Below are positions 25,049-34,245 of a stretch of 35,818 nucleotides of DNA, piece after piece. This DNA comes from a bacterium (GTDB lineage Bacteria > Chloroflexota > Chloroflexia > Chloroflexales > Kallotenuaceae), in the NCBI GenBank assembly GCA_016781505.1, contig JADDQF010000002.1:1-35818 (forward strand), written 5' to 3'. Under the pieces are notes generated by a model. It ran no database searches, was not told the origin of the DNA, and was given only the letters and a program-made list of their open reading frames with translations. The translations under genes were made by a program, and so were the position numbers. Position 1 is the stretch's first letter; every line of letters begins with the position of its first letter.

Positions 25049-26860
25049 CTACTGGTACCAGAGCGGCCACCGATCATCGACGTTGTTGTTGGTCAGCTGG
25101 ATCGCCCGGGGCAGCCCACCGTTCAGATCCATCCGGTAAATTTCGTAGTCGCCATCGGAGTTCGAGTCAAAGACCAGCTGTGAGCTGTCGCGGCTCCACG
25201 AGGCCGCGCCATCGTCGGCGGGATCATTCGTTAACCGCTGCTCGCCAGTTCCGTCGATGTTGATCAGGTACAGATCGCCCTGGCCGTTGCGGTTGGACGA
25301 GAAGACGATCCGGGCGCCATCGGGCGAAACGCGTGGAAAGTAGTTGTCGGCGGTTGGCGTGTTGGTCAGCGCCCGCGGATTGACGAGCGACACACTGATG
25401 TCCATGTCGGACATGAAGTTGTACTGCAGATCGGCCCGATAGACGGCGAACTTACCACCTTCGCAGCTCATAGCATAGACCAGTCCCGAGCCATCCGGCA
25501 GCCACGTGGGCGACTGGTAGACGCACTTCTTGTCGTTGAAGGCCAGGTACATGGGATACGCGTTGTCACGCGCGAACGGCTGCATTGCGAGTGTGGAAAA
25601 GTCGCCGTCTTGCACCACCAGCGCGATCTGCGTCCCATCGGGCGACACCGCCGGGTTGAAGAGCTGCGGAGTGGCCTGGCTGATGCTGTGTTGGCGGACA
25701 TCGCTCGCGTTGCCCAGCGAAATGCTGAACAGCTTGCGAATACCGCTATCACGCTTCGAGTCGGTCATCAGGCGGGGATAGTCCGTTTGGCCATAGGCCC
25801 GCCGCCAAGAGTAGGGCACCGTTTCCTGCTGGCCCGAGGTTATCTGAGTTACCGCCACGCCATTCTCGTCAGTGTAAAACGTTTCCCAATGATCGGCGGT
25901 TGCGCGCTTGGAGGCAAAGGCGACCGGTAAGTTGAAGTTGCCGTACTCGCCCGGCTGCCAGGGCTGGCCAAGGTGCGGGTAGCGCCATTGGAAGTAGTGC
26001 TGACCGACATTGCCCATCTCAACCCGGAACGCCGCCGCGTTTGATGGCGTGTACGTGACTACCCGTCGTTCATACAGCTGGACCAGCACATCTTTGTCGA
26101 CGCCTGCCACTTTAGCACGCACCCAGTACGCATCGGTGATCGGATAGCCGAAGGCAAACGTTCCATCAACCGGACCATTTTGGATAAAATCGCGGAAAAC
26201 GCGCGGCACATTATGGCCAGTGATCGTGTTATAGGTTACGATCTCGGTCGCCGGATCGCGGGCGAGATCGGCGTTATTCGTGCGATTACCGCTCTTGTCC
26301 AGCACGCTGCCAACACGCTGGCCGATCCGATCCGGATCGCGATAGCCGTTGTCGATGGTTGCCACGCCCTGGAACGACGCGTAGGTCGGCGCGCTGGGGT
26401 TTTCGTTGGCAGGATCGCCGGCTACGGGCACGTTGGCTGGCTGGCGCTGCACGTTATCCTCGAAGCCGATCGTGTCGCCGGTCTTGAGCCGCCCGGAGAC
26501 CATCTCAACTGTCAGCAGCCCGTTGGTCACGCCTCGTGCGCCGACAACCGACGGATTGTTGATCTCCATGCGCGCTTTGTCGAAGTACTGCACCTGGCGC
26601 AGGCCGTTCGGCGATTGCCGGTAAAACTCCTTGTAGTCGAACCAGGGGCTTGGTCCCCAGGTGTATGAGCGAGCCGCTCGTCCGTTGGCAACCGCCTCAT
26701 CACTGGCCCGCCAAACCTCGCCAAACACCGGCCGCGCATAGGCGAAGCGCCCCGTCCATGGCTCTGCTTCGGCCGGCACAACACCCGTCAGCGCCGTCAG
26801 TCCCAGCAAGGCAGCGGTTGTCCAGCGTCGCCAATTCCGTAGCTCAATGTTGATGCCCAT
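25049..26860 (-). CDS. Secreted TolB-like beta-propeller (PD40) protein
   Basis: A 603-residue protein from ATG 26860, with GAGGAGG eight bases ahead. A signal peptide ends near PAEAE (about residue 33). Residues about 35-350 form a region rich in Trp, Tyr and Asn (SPNGLRQVQYFDKARMEI, GVTNGLLTVEMVSGRLKTGD, GTFAFGYPITDAYW) that recurs in exported Chloroflexota proteins, as I remember it, and has no function I know. The C-terminal part has TolB/PD40 blades: FNPAVSPDGTQIALVV, SPTWLPDGSGLVYAM, YFPRVSPDGARIVFSSNR and the ASWSRDSSQLVFDSNSDGD blade. By blade count it may be a partial or open propeller. It is likely exported to the cell surface; binding partners are unknown. Confidence 0.8.
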   Translation of the reverse strand: MGINIELRNWRRWTTAALLGLTALTGVVPAEAEPWTGRFAYARPVFGEVWRASDEAVANGRAARSYTWGPSPWFDYKEFYRQSPNGLRQVQYFDKARMEINNPSVVGARGVTNGLLTVEMVSGRLKTGDTIGFEDNVQRQPANVPVAGDPANENPSAPTYASFQGVATIDNGYRDPDRIGQRVGSVLDKSGNRTNNADLARDPATEIVTYNTITGHNVPRVFRDFIQNGPVDGTFAFGYPITDAYWVRAKVAGVDKDVLVQLYERRVVTYTPSNAAAFRVEMGNVGQHYFQWRYPHLGQPWQPGEYGNFNLPVAFASKRATADHWETFYTDENGVAVTQITSGQQETVPYSWRRAYGQTDYPRLMTDSKRDSGIRKLFSISLGNASDVRQHSISQATPQLFNPAVSPDGTQIALVVQDGDFSTLAMQPFARDNAYPMYLAFNDKKCVYQSPTWLPDGSGLVYAMSCEGGKFAVYRADLQYNFMSDMDISVSLVNPRALTNTPTADNYFPRVSPDGARIVFSSNRNGQGDLYLINIDGTGEQRLTNDPADDGAASWSRDSSQLVFDSNSDGDYEIYRMDLNGGLPRAIQLTNNNVDDRWPLWYQ

Positions 26861-27029
26861 CGTAGGTGCCTCCTCAATCAAGAACCTGTGATGCATCAAC
26901 TATACGGACCAGCTCGTCTCGCCACGACGATAAAACGCTGATACGACCCCACAGTCCAGGTGAGACGGCTATCAGGTTGGAACGCGACTGAACGCAAAGT
27001 TGGGCTGCCCGGCTGGCCTAATGACTGCA

Positions 27030-27075
27030 AAAACACAGCTCCCACACGCCGGATGCCATGTGGGAGCTGTGTTTT
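27030..27075 (-). terminator. Strong terminator of the six-gene operon
   Basis: Arms 27030-27046 and 27059-27075 (AAAACACAGCTCCCACA and TGTGGGAGCTGTGTTTT) pair perfectly over 17 bp with a 12-nt loop. On the minus strand the stem ends in a run of five T (27029-27033), fitting an intrinsic terminator about 20 bases past the last gene. The plus-strand copy also ends in TTTT, so it may act both ways. Confidence 0.8.
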
Positions 27076-27095
27076 GTTGTTATCGTGAAGCTAGT

Positions 27096-27500
27096 TCAGC
27101 GCCACGGGTCGTCCGGCGCGAACCACATTACCTGCTCCTCGGTGCGCTGGTGCAGCTGGCCATCAACCCAGGTCTCGCTAACGCGGTGGCCCATAGCGAC
27201 CACACGTGCACTCCGCCGCTGGGGCAGGGCCGGCGGCCGCTGGGGAACAGTGGACTTAGCGACGGGCTGCTGCCGACGCTGCAGCCAGGCTAGCCCGGCT
27301 TCGGCTGCCAGTGTCGCGACGCCCAGGGCAACCACTTTGCCGGTTTCTTTCCACTGCGCCGGCAATCTGATTGGGCGTCGGGCCAGTGCACCGTTTGGGC
27401 GCCGAGCCAGTGGCAAGGCCAGGCGCGTGCCACACTGCCCGCAATACATTTGCTCAGCGGGATTGCCGGTAGCGCAGTGAGGACAAATCCGCTCCACCAT
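27096..27500 (-). CDS. Small zinc-ribbon membrane protein, last gene of the operon
   Basis: A 134-residue protein, with AAAGGAGGAG just ahead of the ATG. It opens with a zinc ribbon (Cys-Pro-His-Cys ... Cys-Gly-Gln-Cys, residues 6-24), followed by an Arg/Pro linker and a weak hydrophobic segment (VVALGVATLAAEAGLAWL, about 55-72). The C-terminal tail (VSETWVDGQLHQRTEEQVMWFAPDDPWR) is unassigned. The ribbon resembles that of the LPxWL-repeat protein three genes upstream. It starts 11 bp after the MutL-like gene. Function unknown. Confidence 0.75.
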   Translation of the reverse strand: MVERICPHCATGNPAEQMYCGQCGTRLALPLARRPNGALARRPIRLPAQWKETGKVVALGVATLAAEAGLAWLQRRQQPVAKSTVPQRPPALPQRRSARVVAMGHRVSETWVDGQLHQRTEEQVMWFAPDDPWR

Positions 27501-27511
27501 CGGCTCCTCCT

Positions 27512-29470
27512 TTACTTCCGCCGAAAAAATCCTCGCTTGGGCTGCGGCTGCAGCACCAAACCCTCGCGCAACGCCGCAACGTCATCACTTGATGATACCA
27601 CACCGACCGGATCGGCGCCCGCTCCATTCTTCGGCTCGGATTGGGCTTCAGTGGCAGCGGCTCCATTGGTTGCGCTCGCCGCAGCATTTGTGGTTTGGGT
27701 GGGCGCATAGGCCGTTTCGGGCGGCAGAGCGTCCAGAGCATCCATCCAACGCAGCAGCAGCTGCCGTCGTTGCTGCAGGTCGTCGGGCAACGCCAGGGGT
27801 CGCGGCCGCGCGTCGATGATCACGCCAAGCGCGCTGCCCACAATCGCCGCCTCGTCCGACAGCACTTCCGTACCCGCCTGATTCTGGCCGATCGCAATGC
27901 CGCCTACCGGCCGAATTCGGAGCGTGGCACGCTTACCCCGTGCCAGCGGCAGCCGCACAATCTCGCCGGCATGAACCGTGCGCGTGATCGGCGTGCCTTG
28001 GAGCGGCGTCAGCTCAACCTCCGCCATTTTCTTGCCCGCCGCCAGCTCACCCCGCGGCACGATCACGGTCGCGAGCGGCATATTGTTGAGCATGTCCATT
28101 TCCAACAAACACACGGCGGCGTCGGTGTTGATATGGGCCAGCGCGCCGCTGGCCGCGAGCAAGCTCCACTGATCGAGATACAGGTTGATCGCCAGCTCGC
28201 TGTCACGATAGGTTGGCTGGAGCCCATCCAGCAGCGCCAGAGCAGCTAAGCCTGGCCGGGGCGCGTCCACCATCGACCCGCCGGCAATAACCAGATCGAA
28301 CTGCGCGTCTTTACGCTCGTCGCGCAGGGCCTGATACGCAATCCCAATTGCCTCCCGCATCAGCGCATAGTCCAGCAGCAGATCGTCAAGGTCGGTAGCG
28401 ACCTGATGAGGCCGGATGGCCCGGTTCAGCAGCCGATGCGCCAGATCCTCGGCTTCAAGCTCAAAGGGCAGCCAGCGTTGGATTCCCTGTGACCCGCGCT
28501 GCTCCAGCACGGCCAGCGCCCCGAAACGCGTACCTAGCCGCCCAAAGATCGCCTCCGAGTAGTGATTATTGCTGGCCAGCAGACACGCAGTCGTGGCCGA
28601 GTCTGTGTTGACGGCCAGCACGTTGCGGTTAAAGCGCTGCGCCAAAAAGCGCACCATCAACCCCTGGTCTTCCGCCACGCTGCCCAGCCGCTCGTTGCGC
28701 AGCATGCGGAGCCGTTCCGCGCCCGGCAAAGCCGATACAATTTGTTCGGCATAGCGGCGACGCAGCAGTGCCCGCGTCGGCTCCAGCTGCGGTTGTCCAG
28801 GCAGGGGCAACACATTCGGCATAACTTCAATGGAAACGCCGTCGCCGATGTGCTGACGCACCTGATCCGCTGCAGCGCTGTTGCCGGCAAACACGACCAG
28901 TGGCGGTTGGGTGCTGTGTTGAGCCAGCAAGCCTACAATATGGGCCAGGCGCTGGTTTACCGAAACGTTGCCACCTTCCTGGCCGCCGGCAAAAACGATC
29001 ACATCGGGATTGAGGTAGGCCAACGCCGCGATATGGCGTCCGAGCTGCGTTCCGCCCTCATCCAAAGCGATGGTTTCCAGCAGCGTCGTGTAGGTGCTAC
29101 GGGCGGCATGCGTGGCGCTGCGGACCGACGCGTGACGCGACAGGCCGGCGACAGCGACCGAAAGCGTTCCCGCCGCGCTTGTTGTAGCTACCAGCCCATC
29201 AACGCCGTTGCCTGCGTCGTCTTGAGGATAGGCCAAATCTTCGCCGCGCAGCAGCTCGCGCGCGGTGATCTGCTCAATTTTTTGGACTGCTGCGATGATC
29301 GCCTTGGTGGGGTCATTGTCGGGCGGACCAAAGGTGCTGGGACTGGTGGCACGTGCGATCAGCCGATAGCTCTCATCCACCAGGTCGATCAACGCCACGT
29401 TGGTGGTATCCGGGCCGATCTCGGCGACAAGGAGCGCACCGTGCTCGGGTATCGAAGCAGTTTCTTCCAC
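27512..29470 (-). CDS. GlmL/MutL-like ASKHA-fold protein
   Basis: A 652-residue protein related to GlmL/MutL, the actin/Hsp70-fold partners of B12-dependent glutamate mutase. Matching blocks are LLVAEIGPDTTNVALIDL (phosphate-1 loop), SYRLIARATSPST, the LNPDVIVFAGGQEGG segment, VNTDSATTACLLA (second phosphate loop) and FDLVIAGGSMVDAPRPGLAALALLDGLQP near residue 420. In the first loop the usual Asp (DIG) is Glu (EIG). No mutase subunit or B12 gene is in the window. A C-terminal extension of about 70 residues is Ala/Thr-rich and ends KRGFFRRK. GTG 29470 is chosen as start because GAGGGAG lies six bases ahead; a TTG at 29485 would overlap the previous gene by four bases. Its role in this operon is unknown. 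Confidence 0.8.
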   Translation of the reverse strand: MEETASIPEHGALLVAEIGPDTTNVALIDLVDESYRLIARATSPSTFGPPDNDPTKAIIAAVQKIEQITARELLRGEDLAYPQDDAGNGVDGLVATTSAAGTLSVAVAGLSRHASVRSATHAARSTYTTLLETIALDEGGTQLGRHIAALAYLNPDVIVFAGGQEGGNVSVNQRLAHIVGLLAQHSTQPPLVVFAGNSAAADQVRQHIGDGVSIEVMPNVLPLPGQPQLEPTRALLRRRYAEQIVSALPGAERLRMLRNERLGSVAEDQGLMVRFLAQRFNRNVLAVNTDSATTACLLASNNHYSEAIFGRLGTRFGALAVLEQRGSQGIQRWLPFELEAEDLAHRLLNRAIRPHQVATDLDDLLLDYALMREAIGIAYQALRDERKDAQFDLVIAGGSMVDAPRPGLAALALLDGLQPTYRDSELAINLYLDQWSLLAASGALAHINTDAAVCLLEMDMLNNMPLATVIVPRGELAAGKKMAEVELTPLQGTPITRTVHAGEIVRLPLARGKRATLRIRPVGGIAIGQNQAGTEVLSDEAAIVGSALGVIIDARPRPLALPDDLQQRRQLLLRWMDALDALPPETAYAPTQTTNAAASATNGAAATEAQSEPKNGAGADPVGVVSSSDDVAALREGLVLQPQPKRGFFRRK

Positions 29471-29481
29471 TGTAAGCTCCC

Positions 29482-30135
29482 TCAAAACAACGTGCCTACT
29501 TGGGTAAACCAGTCGGCGATGATTTGGATCTGGTTTACGAGCGCCGTGAGGTAGGTGGTAACCGCCGACGCGAGAAACACCCCAAATGTTGCTAACACCA
29601 GACCACGACCAAGCCGGCGCACAAAAAAGCCGATCCCCGATGGCTTCTCGCCGCGCTGGCGATAGGTGAACGACACCAGGGTAACCACAACGGCCACAAC
29701 CAAAACAATCGTGCCCGCAATTGCGCTCACGTCCGTCGCTTGCAAACGGCGCAGCGCGACGGTATCCAGCAGTTGGGGCAGAATCGTCCCGCGTGCTGCT
29801 CCAACCAGTGCCACCGCGGCGCCCACTCCAAAAAGAACAGCCAGAGGGATGTTGGCCAGCGCTGATGCGCGCTGCCGCCCAAACCGCGTTGCGAGCAGTA
29901 GCAGCAGCAGGGCACTAACGCCCAGCACAATCAACGTTGGCAGCGACGTGGTGCTTGCGGCTTGCACAATCGACGGCACAAGGGTCTGACCAACCAGCAC
30001 GGCCGCGGCATATCCCAGGGCGACGCCGATCAGCAGATATTGGGCGAAGCGGTAAAAGGGATTATCGCCGACGACCCGGCTCAGCACCATCAGGCTCAGC
30101 AGCGTGGCAATGCCGCCGCCGACTAGCGGTCCCAT
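29482..30135 (-). CDS. Multi-span membrane protein of the operon
   Basis: A 217-residue, strongly hydrophobic protein with about six spans, such as YLLIGVALGYAAAVLVGQTL, TLIVLGVSALLLLLLATRF, IPLAVLFGVGAAVALVGAA, AGTIVLVVAVVVTLVSFTY and LVLATFGVFLASAVTTYL. ATG 30135 is preceded by GAGGAG and overlaps the end of the LPxWL-repeat gene by 13 bp, so translation is coupled. No transporter motif was recognised. The protein two genes upstream is of similar size and span density, so both may be membrane subunits of the same complex. Confidence 0.75.
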   Translation of the reverse strand: MGPLVGGGIATLLSLMVLSRVVGDNPFYRFAQYLLIGVALGYAAAVLVGQTLVPSIVQAASTTSLPTLIVLGVSALLLLLLATRFGRQRASALANIPLAVLFGVGAAVALVGAARGTILPQLLDTVALRRLQATDVSAIAGTIVLVVAVVVTLVSFTYRQRGEKPSGIGFFVRRLGRGLVLATFGVFLASAVTTYLTALVNQIQIIADWFTQVGTLF

Positions 30136-33100
30136 ACCTGCTCCTCAACCCCGCCCTCGTCGGCGCGCCGGGCGCGCCGGCCCAAAATCAGCGCCGGAAT
30201 CCCGCCCACAACAACTGCCGCGGCAAAGATCACATTGCCAATCGCCACCGCATCAACTTGCCGACCCAGCCGCTCACCGGAAACACCTTGGACGCGCGCA
30301 TAGGCTTCTGCATCACGCAGACCGGCCAGCAGGCTAACATTGGGAGCGGCTGCATATGGCTGCACTTGCGGCGCGATCTCGGCAGGCGTTAGCACCATGG
30401 TTTGCAAATCGGGATGCTCGCTGCGCACCTGCTCAAACCAGCCGCGCACATCGTCAACGTCGTCGGCCATGACCACCAGCAACGCCACATTATCCCAGCT
30501 ACATGCATCCGCCGTTCGCGCGCCACACATGCTTTCCATGGTTACGTCGTTGGTCCGCAGGTCGACCCCGTTGGCGTCCTGGGCAAAGAGCGCACCGAAT
30601 GCGGCATTACTCGCAAACCGGCGTAGCGCGAGCGAGCCGCCCGCCTTGAAGCCTAGGTTCACGTAGCCCAGGCCGTTAAGATGGTACAGATCGTTGAGGG
30701 CTTCGAGCTGCGCAACCCGTTCATTTGCCAATAACGCGCCTTGAGGATCGGTGCTGACAAACATCAGGGGCACGTCCCGGCGCCCCGCCAGCTGGCCAAC
30801 AAGCAGCTCCTCCAATGGCCGCAGCTCGGCCAGGCGCTGCGCGTCCCATTCATAGGCGAGCATCACGGGTCGGTTGGCCGGCAAGGCCGTTACCAGCTGC
30901 ACCGCGCCGGCAACTGTCGGTGCGGCTGCCGGTACCGCGCCAAAATTCAGTCCGAGCCGATCGCTCAACAGAATTGCGAGCACCGCCCCAATGATCAGCA
31001 GTGCAACCAATGCCAACACAATGGTCAGCACCCGCGAGCGACGGCGCTCTGGTACCTGCGGGGCTGGCTCCGCGGCCGGCTGCGTTTTGAGTTGGTCGAG
31101 CAGCTGCATGGACGCCACACGCTCCGGTGTGCGCACGACCTGCCGAGGCGCAGGGGCTACCACGACCGCTGGAGGAGCAGCCGGCTCTTCGGGTTCCTGG
31201 TCTACCCGCTGCAACCAGTTGGGCGCAGGCTCGGCAGCAGGTGCGGCTGGGGTGAGTGCGCTCTCATCCCTCAGCCAGGCTGGCAGATCGAGACCTCCTA
31301 TAAGGGCAGACTGTTCTGCGTTGGGTTGGTCCGCCGCCGCCGGTTGATCCGGCTCTTCCATCCAGGCAGGCAGCCCTCGCGACGGCTCCGTCGTTTTGAC
31401 TGGTTGATCGGGCAGATCACTCAGCCAGGAGGGCAGATCGGTGGTTGTGTCAGCCGCCGTGGGTGTGTTAGGCGAAGAGTTCTCCGCTTCGGCCAGCCAA
31501 CTCGGCAGCTCGGTAGTCGCTCCGGCGCTGGTGGGCGAGCTAGACGGCGCAGCATCGGCATCGGCCAGCCAGGCGGGTAGTTCAACTGTATCGGCTTTTG
31601 ATGCTGCGGCCGCGGGCGCCGTGGTCTCGGCTGGAGCCTCATAAACTTGGGCGGCACCGGCGTCAGGCGTGGTGTCACTCGTCCGCAGCCACTCCGGTAG
31701 TGCATCGGTTTCCGGGACAGAGTAAATTTCCGCGGTATGCGCTTCAACAGGACGCGCTTCGTCGGCTGGGGCATCCGGTAGCCCAAGCCAGGCCGGCCCA
31801 GCACCGGCCGACGCTGAGGGCAGCGGCTCGTCGGTCGCTTGTAACCAGGCCGGAAGCTCGTCGCTTGTAGCAGCCGTAGCGGTTGTCGGCGGTGTAGTTT
31901 CAGCTGCCGGCAGCGGCTCGTCAAGCAACCAGGCGGGCAGTGAATGTGTTGCGCTCGGATCGCTGCTTGCTGCTGGCGACGTCTGCTCCGCCACCACGTC
32001 GTTGCGTAGCCATGGCGGCAGCTCGTCCGTCGCTTGTGCCGGCGGCTGCGGGTCTGCGGCCGTGCTCGACGCTGCAAGATCACCGGTAAGCCAGGCGGGC
32101 AGCTCATCCGAGCTACCAGTTTCAGGCGCTGCAGCAGGCGCGGTCGCAGACTCGTCCATCAGCCAGGACGGCAATGCGGGTGCGTTACGGGCTGGAGCCT
32201 GAGATGCTGCAGGAGGCGCAGTCGGCGATTCTTCGATCAGCCAGGATGGCAGTGCCGATCCGCCATCAGCCTGAGCCTTTGCAGGAGAATTGCCGGCTGG
32301 ACTGGATGCGTCGCTGAGCCAGGCTGGCAGCGCATCACCCCCGGTTACAGTTGGAGCGTGCGGAGCAGGAGCCTCGCCAAGCTCACTGCCCCAGTCCGGT
32401 AGCGGAACATCCACGTCACCGGTCGGTGCTGCCGCGGCGGGCTCATCCTCCAGCCAGCTGGGAGGGCCGGACCTGCTCGCTTCAGGACTGGCGGTCGGCT
32501 GTTCGTCAATCAGCCAGCTGGGCAGCGTTGCCCCCGTGGTCGCGCTGGCCGTAGATTCTGCCGCTTCGGTCTGGCTCAACCAGTGCGGCAATTCAGTCGG
32601 AGTTTCAGCTGCCGCTGGCGACGCAGCCTGGTCAGCGCTTGGGGTTGGTGCCAAGTCATCGTTCCCGCCGAGCCAGGCCGGCAGCTCATCCTTGCCGGCC
32701 ACAGGAGCGCTTGGCTGGCCGCTGGATGTCCCGTAATCGCTGAGCCAGTCGGGCAGCTCGTTACCCGAGCTGGCCTGCGTTCCGGTTGCCGACACGGGCG
32801 TTGAACCGGCGTCGTCACGAAGCCACGCCGGCAGATCGTCCGCTGCCGGTGCAGGCTGTTCCTCCTTGGCGGCAACGTTCGCTGCAGCCGCTCCTTCGTC
32901 ATCCTGCCAGCTGGGCGTAGCCGATGGAGTAGCTGCAGCAGTGGAGGATGGCGCACCATCAATTTGCCGTAACCAGGCCGGCAAATCCTCATTGCTGGCC
33001 GTGGGTTGCAGTGGCGACCGCGACGCGCTGTCGTCACGCAGCCAGGCCGGCAGCTCGTCGGCCGTTGGCACCGGTGCAGATTCCGACGACGTAGCGGAAG

Positions 33101-33596
33101 GCAGCCAGGCAGGCGCCTGCTCAGTGGCAGGGCCTTGCAGCAGCTCAGGAGCCAGGTCGGGGTCGTCACGCAGCCACGCCGGCAGATCGTCGTTGCCGGT
33201 TCGAGCGGCGGGAGCCGCAGACGCCGGCGGCGTGGCTGAGCGCAACCACTCAGGCAGATCATTAGCTGGAGCTTCAGGTTCCGGTGCGGGAGTTGATTGT
33301 TGGAGCTGGGCTAGCCAATCCGGTGTTTGAGCTGCATTCGCCGCCGTTGGCTGCTCATCTTCCACGCCCATATCGGTTAACCAGGGTGGCAGATCAGCCG
33401 GCGGTGAGCTTGCTTGGCCCTGGACAGCGGCAGGCTGTGCGCCGGTTGGCTCGGCAGGCGCTTGTAGCCAGGCCGGCAGATCGGCAGGCGCCGAATTTCT
33501 GGGAGGACTGGCCACTGCGCCCAGCAACTGGCCACACTCTCCACAAAATTTATTTGTTTCAGGGTTGGACGCGCCGCAGCGCGGACATTTGGACAC
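30123..33596 (-). CDS. Zinc-ribbon protein with about 31 LPxWL-type motifs and a membrane-anchored C-terminal domain
   Basis: A 1157-residue protein from GTG 33596, with AGGAG six bases ahead. A zinc ribbon (Cys4-x2-Cys7 ... Cys18-x2-Cys21) is followed by residues 39-800, built of the motif [DE]-L-P-x-W-L plus acidic or polar residues, separated by Ala/Pro/Ser/Thr-rich linkers. I count 24 copies of LPxWL or LPxWM and about seven degenerate ones (TPDWL, PPSWL, APNWL), with the conserved Trp every 25 residues on average. Residues 856-877 and about 1116-1138 are membrane spans. Between them lies a roughly 240-residue alpha/beta domain (MLAYEWDAQRLAEL ... VPLMFVSTDPQG) with two cysteines. The ribbon and motifs should be cytosolic, suited to recruiting many partner copies. 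No function is known to me. Confidence 0.85.
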   Translation of the reverse strand: MSKCPRCGASNPETNKFCGECGQLLGAVASPPRNSAPADLPAWLQAPAEPTGAQPAAVQGQASSPPADLPPWLTDMGVEDEQPTAANAAQTPDWLAQLQQSTPAPEPEAPANDLPEWLRSATPPASAAPAARTGNDDLPAWLRDDPDLAPELLQGPATEQAPAWLPSATSSESAPVPTADELPAWLRDDSASRSPLQPTASNEDLPAWLRQIDGAPSSTAAATPSATPSWQDDEGAAAANVAAKEEQPAPAADDLPAWLRDDAGSTPVSATGTQASSGNELPDWLSDYGTSSGQPSAPVAGKDELPAWLGGNDDLAPTPSADQAASPAAAETPTELPHWLSQTEAAESTASATTGATLPSWLIDEQPTASPEASRSGPPSWLEDEPAAAAPTGDVDVPLPDWGSELGEAPAPHAPTVTGGDALPAWLSDASSPAGNSPAKAQADGGSALPSWLIEESPTAPPAASQAPARNAPALPSWLMDESATAPAAAPETGSSDELPAWLTGDLAASSTAADPQPPAQATDELPPWLRNDVVAEQTSPAASSDPSATHSLPAWLLDEPLPAAETTPPTTATAATSDELPAWLQATDEPLPSASAGAGPAWLGLPDAPADEARPVEAHTAEIYSVPETDALPEWLRTSDTTPDAGAAQVYEAPAETTAPAAAASKADTVELPAWLADADAAPSSSPTSAGATTELPSWLAEAENSSPNTPTAADTTTDLPSWLSDLPDQPVKTTEPSRGLPAWMEEPDQPAAADQPNAEQSALIGGLDLPAWLRDESALTPAAPAAEPAPNWLQRVDQEPEEPAAPPAVVVAPAPRQVVRTPERVASMQLLDQLKTQPAAEPAPQVPERRRSRVLTIVLALVALLIIGAVLAILLSDRLGLNFGAVPAAAPTVAGAVQLVTALPANRPVMLAYEWDAQRLAELRPLEELLVGQLAGRRDVPLMFVSTDPQGALLANERVAQLEALNDLYHLNGLGYVNLGFKAGGSLALRRFASNAAFGALFAQDANGVDLRTNDVTMESMCGARTADACSWDNVALLVVMADDVDDVRGWFEQVRSEHPDLQTMVLTPAEIAPQVQPYAAAPNVSLLAGLRDAEAYARVQGVSGERLGRQVDAVAIGNVIFAAAVVVGGIPALILGRRARRADEGGVEEQVWDR
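31208..33484 (-). repeat. Degenerate protein repeat: about 31 LPxWL-type motifs
   Basis: The motifs run from Trp43 to Trp794 of the encoded protein. The core LP-[ASPDEH]-WL is kept while linkers differ in length and sequence, so the repetition is selected at protein level rather than being a recent tandem DNA duplication. Variants after the core are RDD, RDE, IDE, MDE, SDx, AEA and QAT. Confidence 0.85.
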
Positions 33597-33605
33597 AACG
33601 CTCTC

Positions 33606-34232
33606 CTAGCGATCAAGGTAGGGCTGGTCGAGGCCAAGCAACACACGGGTGCTCGCAACAAGCGCGCCAATCCCGACGCCCAACAACAGGCCACGGGCAA
33701 CGCCCAGCACCGGGTAGGCTTCGATCCAATCCAGGGTAGCGCGCAGCCCAGGCATTAATGCTGCCCACGGCCCACTGGCTAACAAAAAGATGACGGCAAC
33801 GCCCAGAATGAGCGATGCTTCGCGCGGACGGACCTGCAACGCCCGCCACGCAGCGCGCAGCGCAAAAAACGTTAGCAGCGCCAGGAGCGAGCCGGCGAGT
33901 GGCTGATACACATAGCGCAACACTTCGCCCGTTACGGCCGCCATCACCGGCAGGCCGAGGCTGGGCAACAGACCAAGGGTAAACGTCGCGAGCAGGGCAA
34001 CCATCAGCACCAGACTGTATGGCCAATCGGCAGCACGATCAGCAATTCTCCGTCGATGGGTATTCAGGACGTTCAGGACGCCGAGCAGCAGCCCGCCCGT
34101 GACCACTAATGCGGCGATCTGGAGCAAACCATCGCTCAGCGCATTCGGCTGCACATACGCCGCCAGCACAATCACGCCTGCTGCCAAGGCAATCAGCAAA
34201 GGAAACCAGCGTCTCGCGTCACTTACCGGCAC
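33606..34232 (-). CDS. Multi-span membrane protein of the operon
   Basis: A 208-residue protein with about six hydrophobic segments (WFPLLIALAAGVIVLAAYV, LLQIAALVVTGGLLLGVLNVL, SLVLMVALLATFTLGLL, LLALLTFFALRAAW, SLILGVAVIFLLASGPW and VLGVARGLLLGVGIGALVA). Start GTG 34232 has AAAGGAG ahead. It sits 13 bp after the DUF6754-like gene and 9 bp before the LPxWL-repeat gene. No family is recognised. Size and topology are similar to the other membrane protein of the operon. Confidence 0.75.
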   Translation of the reverse strand: MPVSDARRWFPLLIALAAGVIVLAAYVQPNALSDGLLQIAALVVTGGLLLGVLNVLNTHRRRIADRAADWPYSLVLMVALLATFTLGLLPSLGLPVMAAVTGEVLRYVYQPLAGSLLALLTFFALRAAWRALQVRPREASLILGVAVIFLLASGPWAALMPGLRATLDWIEAYPVLGVARGLLLGVGIGALVASTRVLLGLDQPYLDR

Positions 34233-34245
34233 CCGTGGTCTCCTT

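Noticed and set aside
27512-29470. DNA mismatch repair MutL
   Set aside because: The sequence lacks the GHKL ATPase motifs; it matches the unrelated glutamate-mutase-linked MutL/GlmL family.
31208-33484. CRISPR array or tandem DNA repeat in the Ala/Pro-rich region
   Set aside because: The recurrence is at amino-acid level; the DNA units vary in length and sequence and lie in one long open frame.
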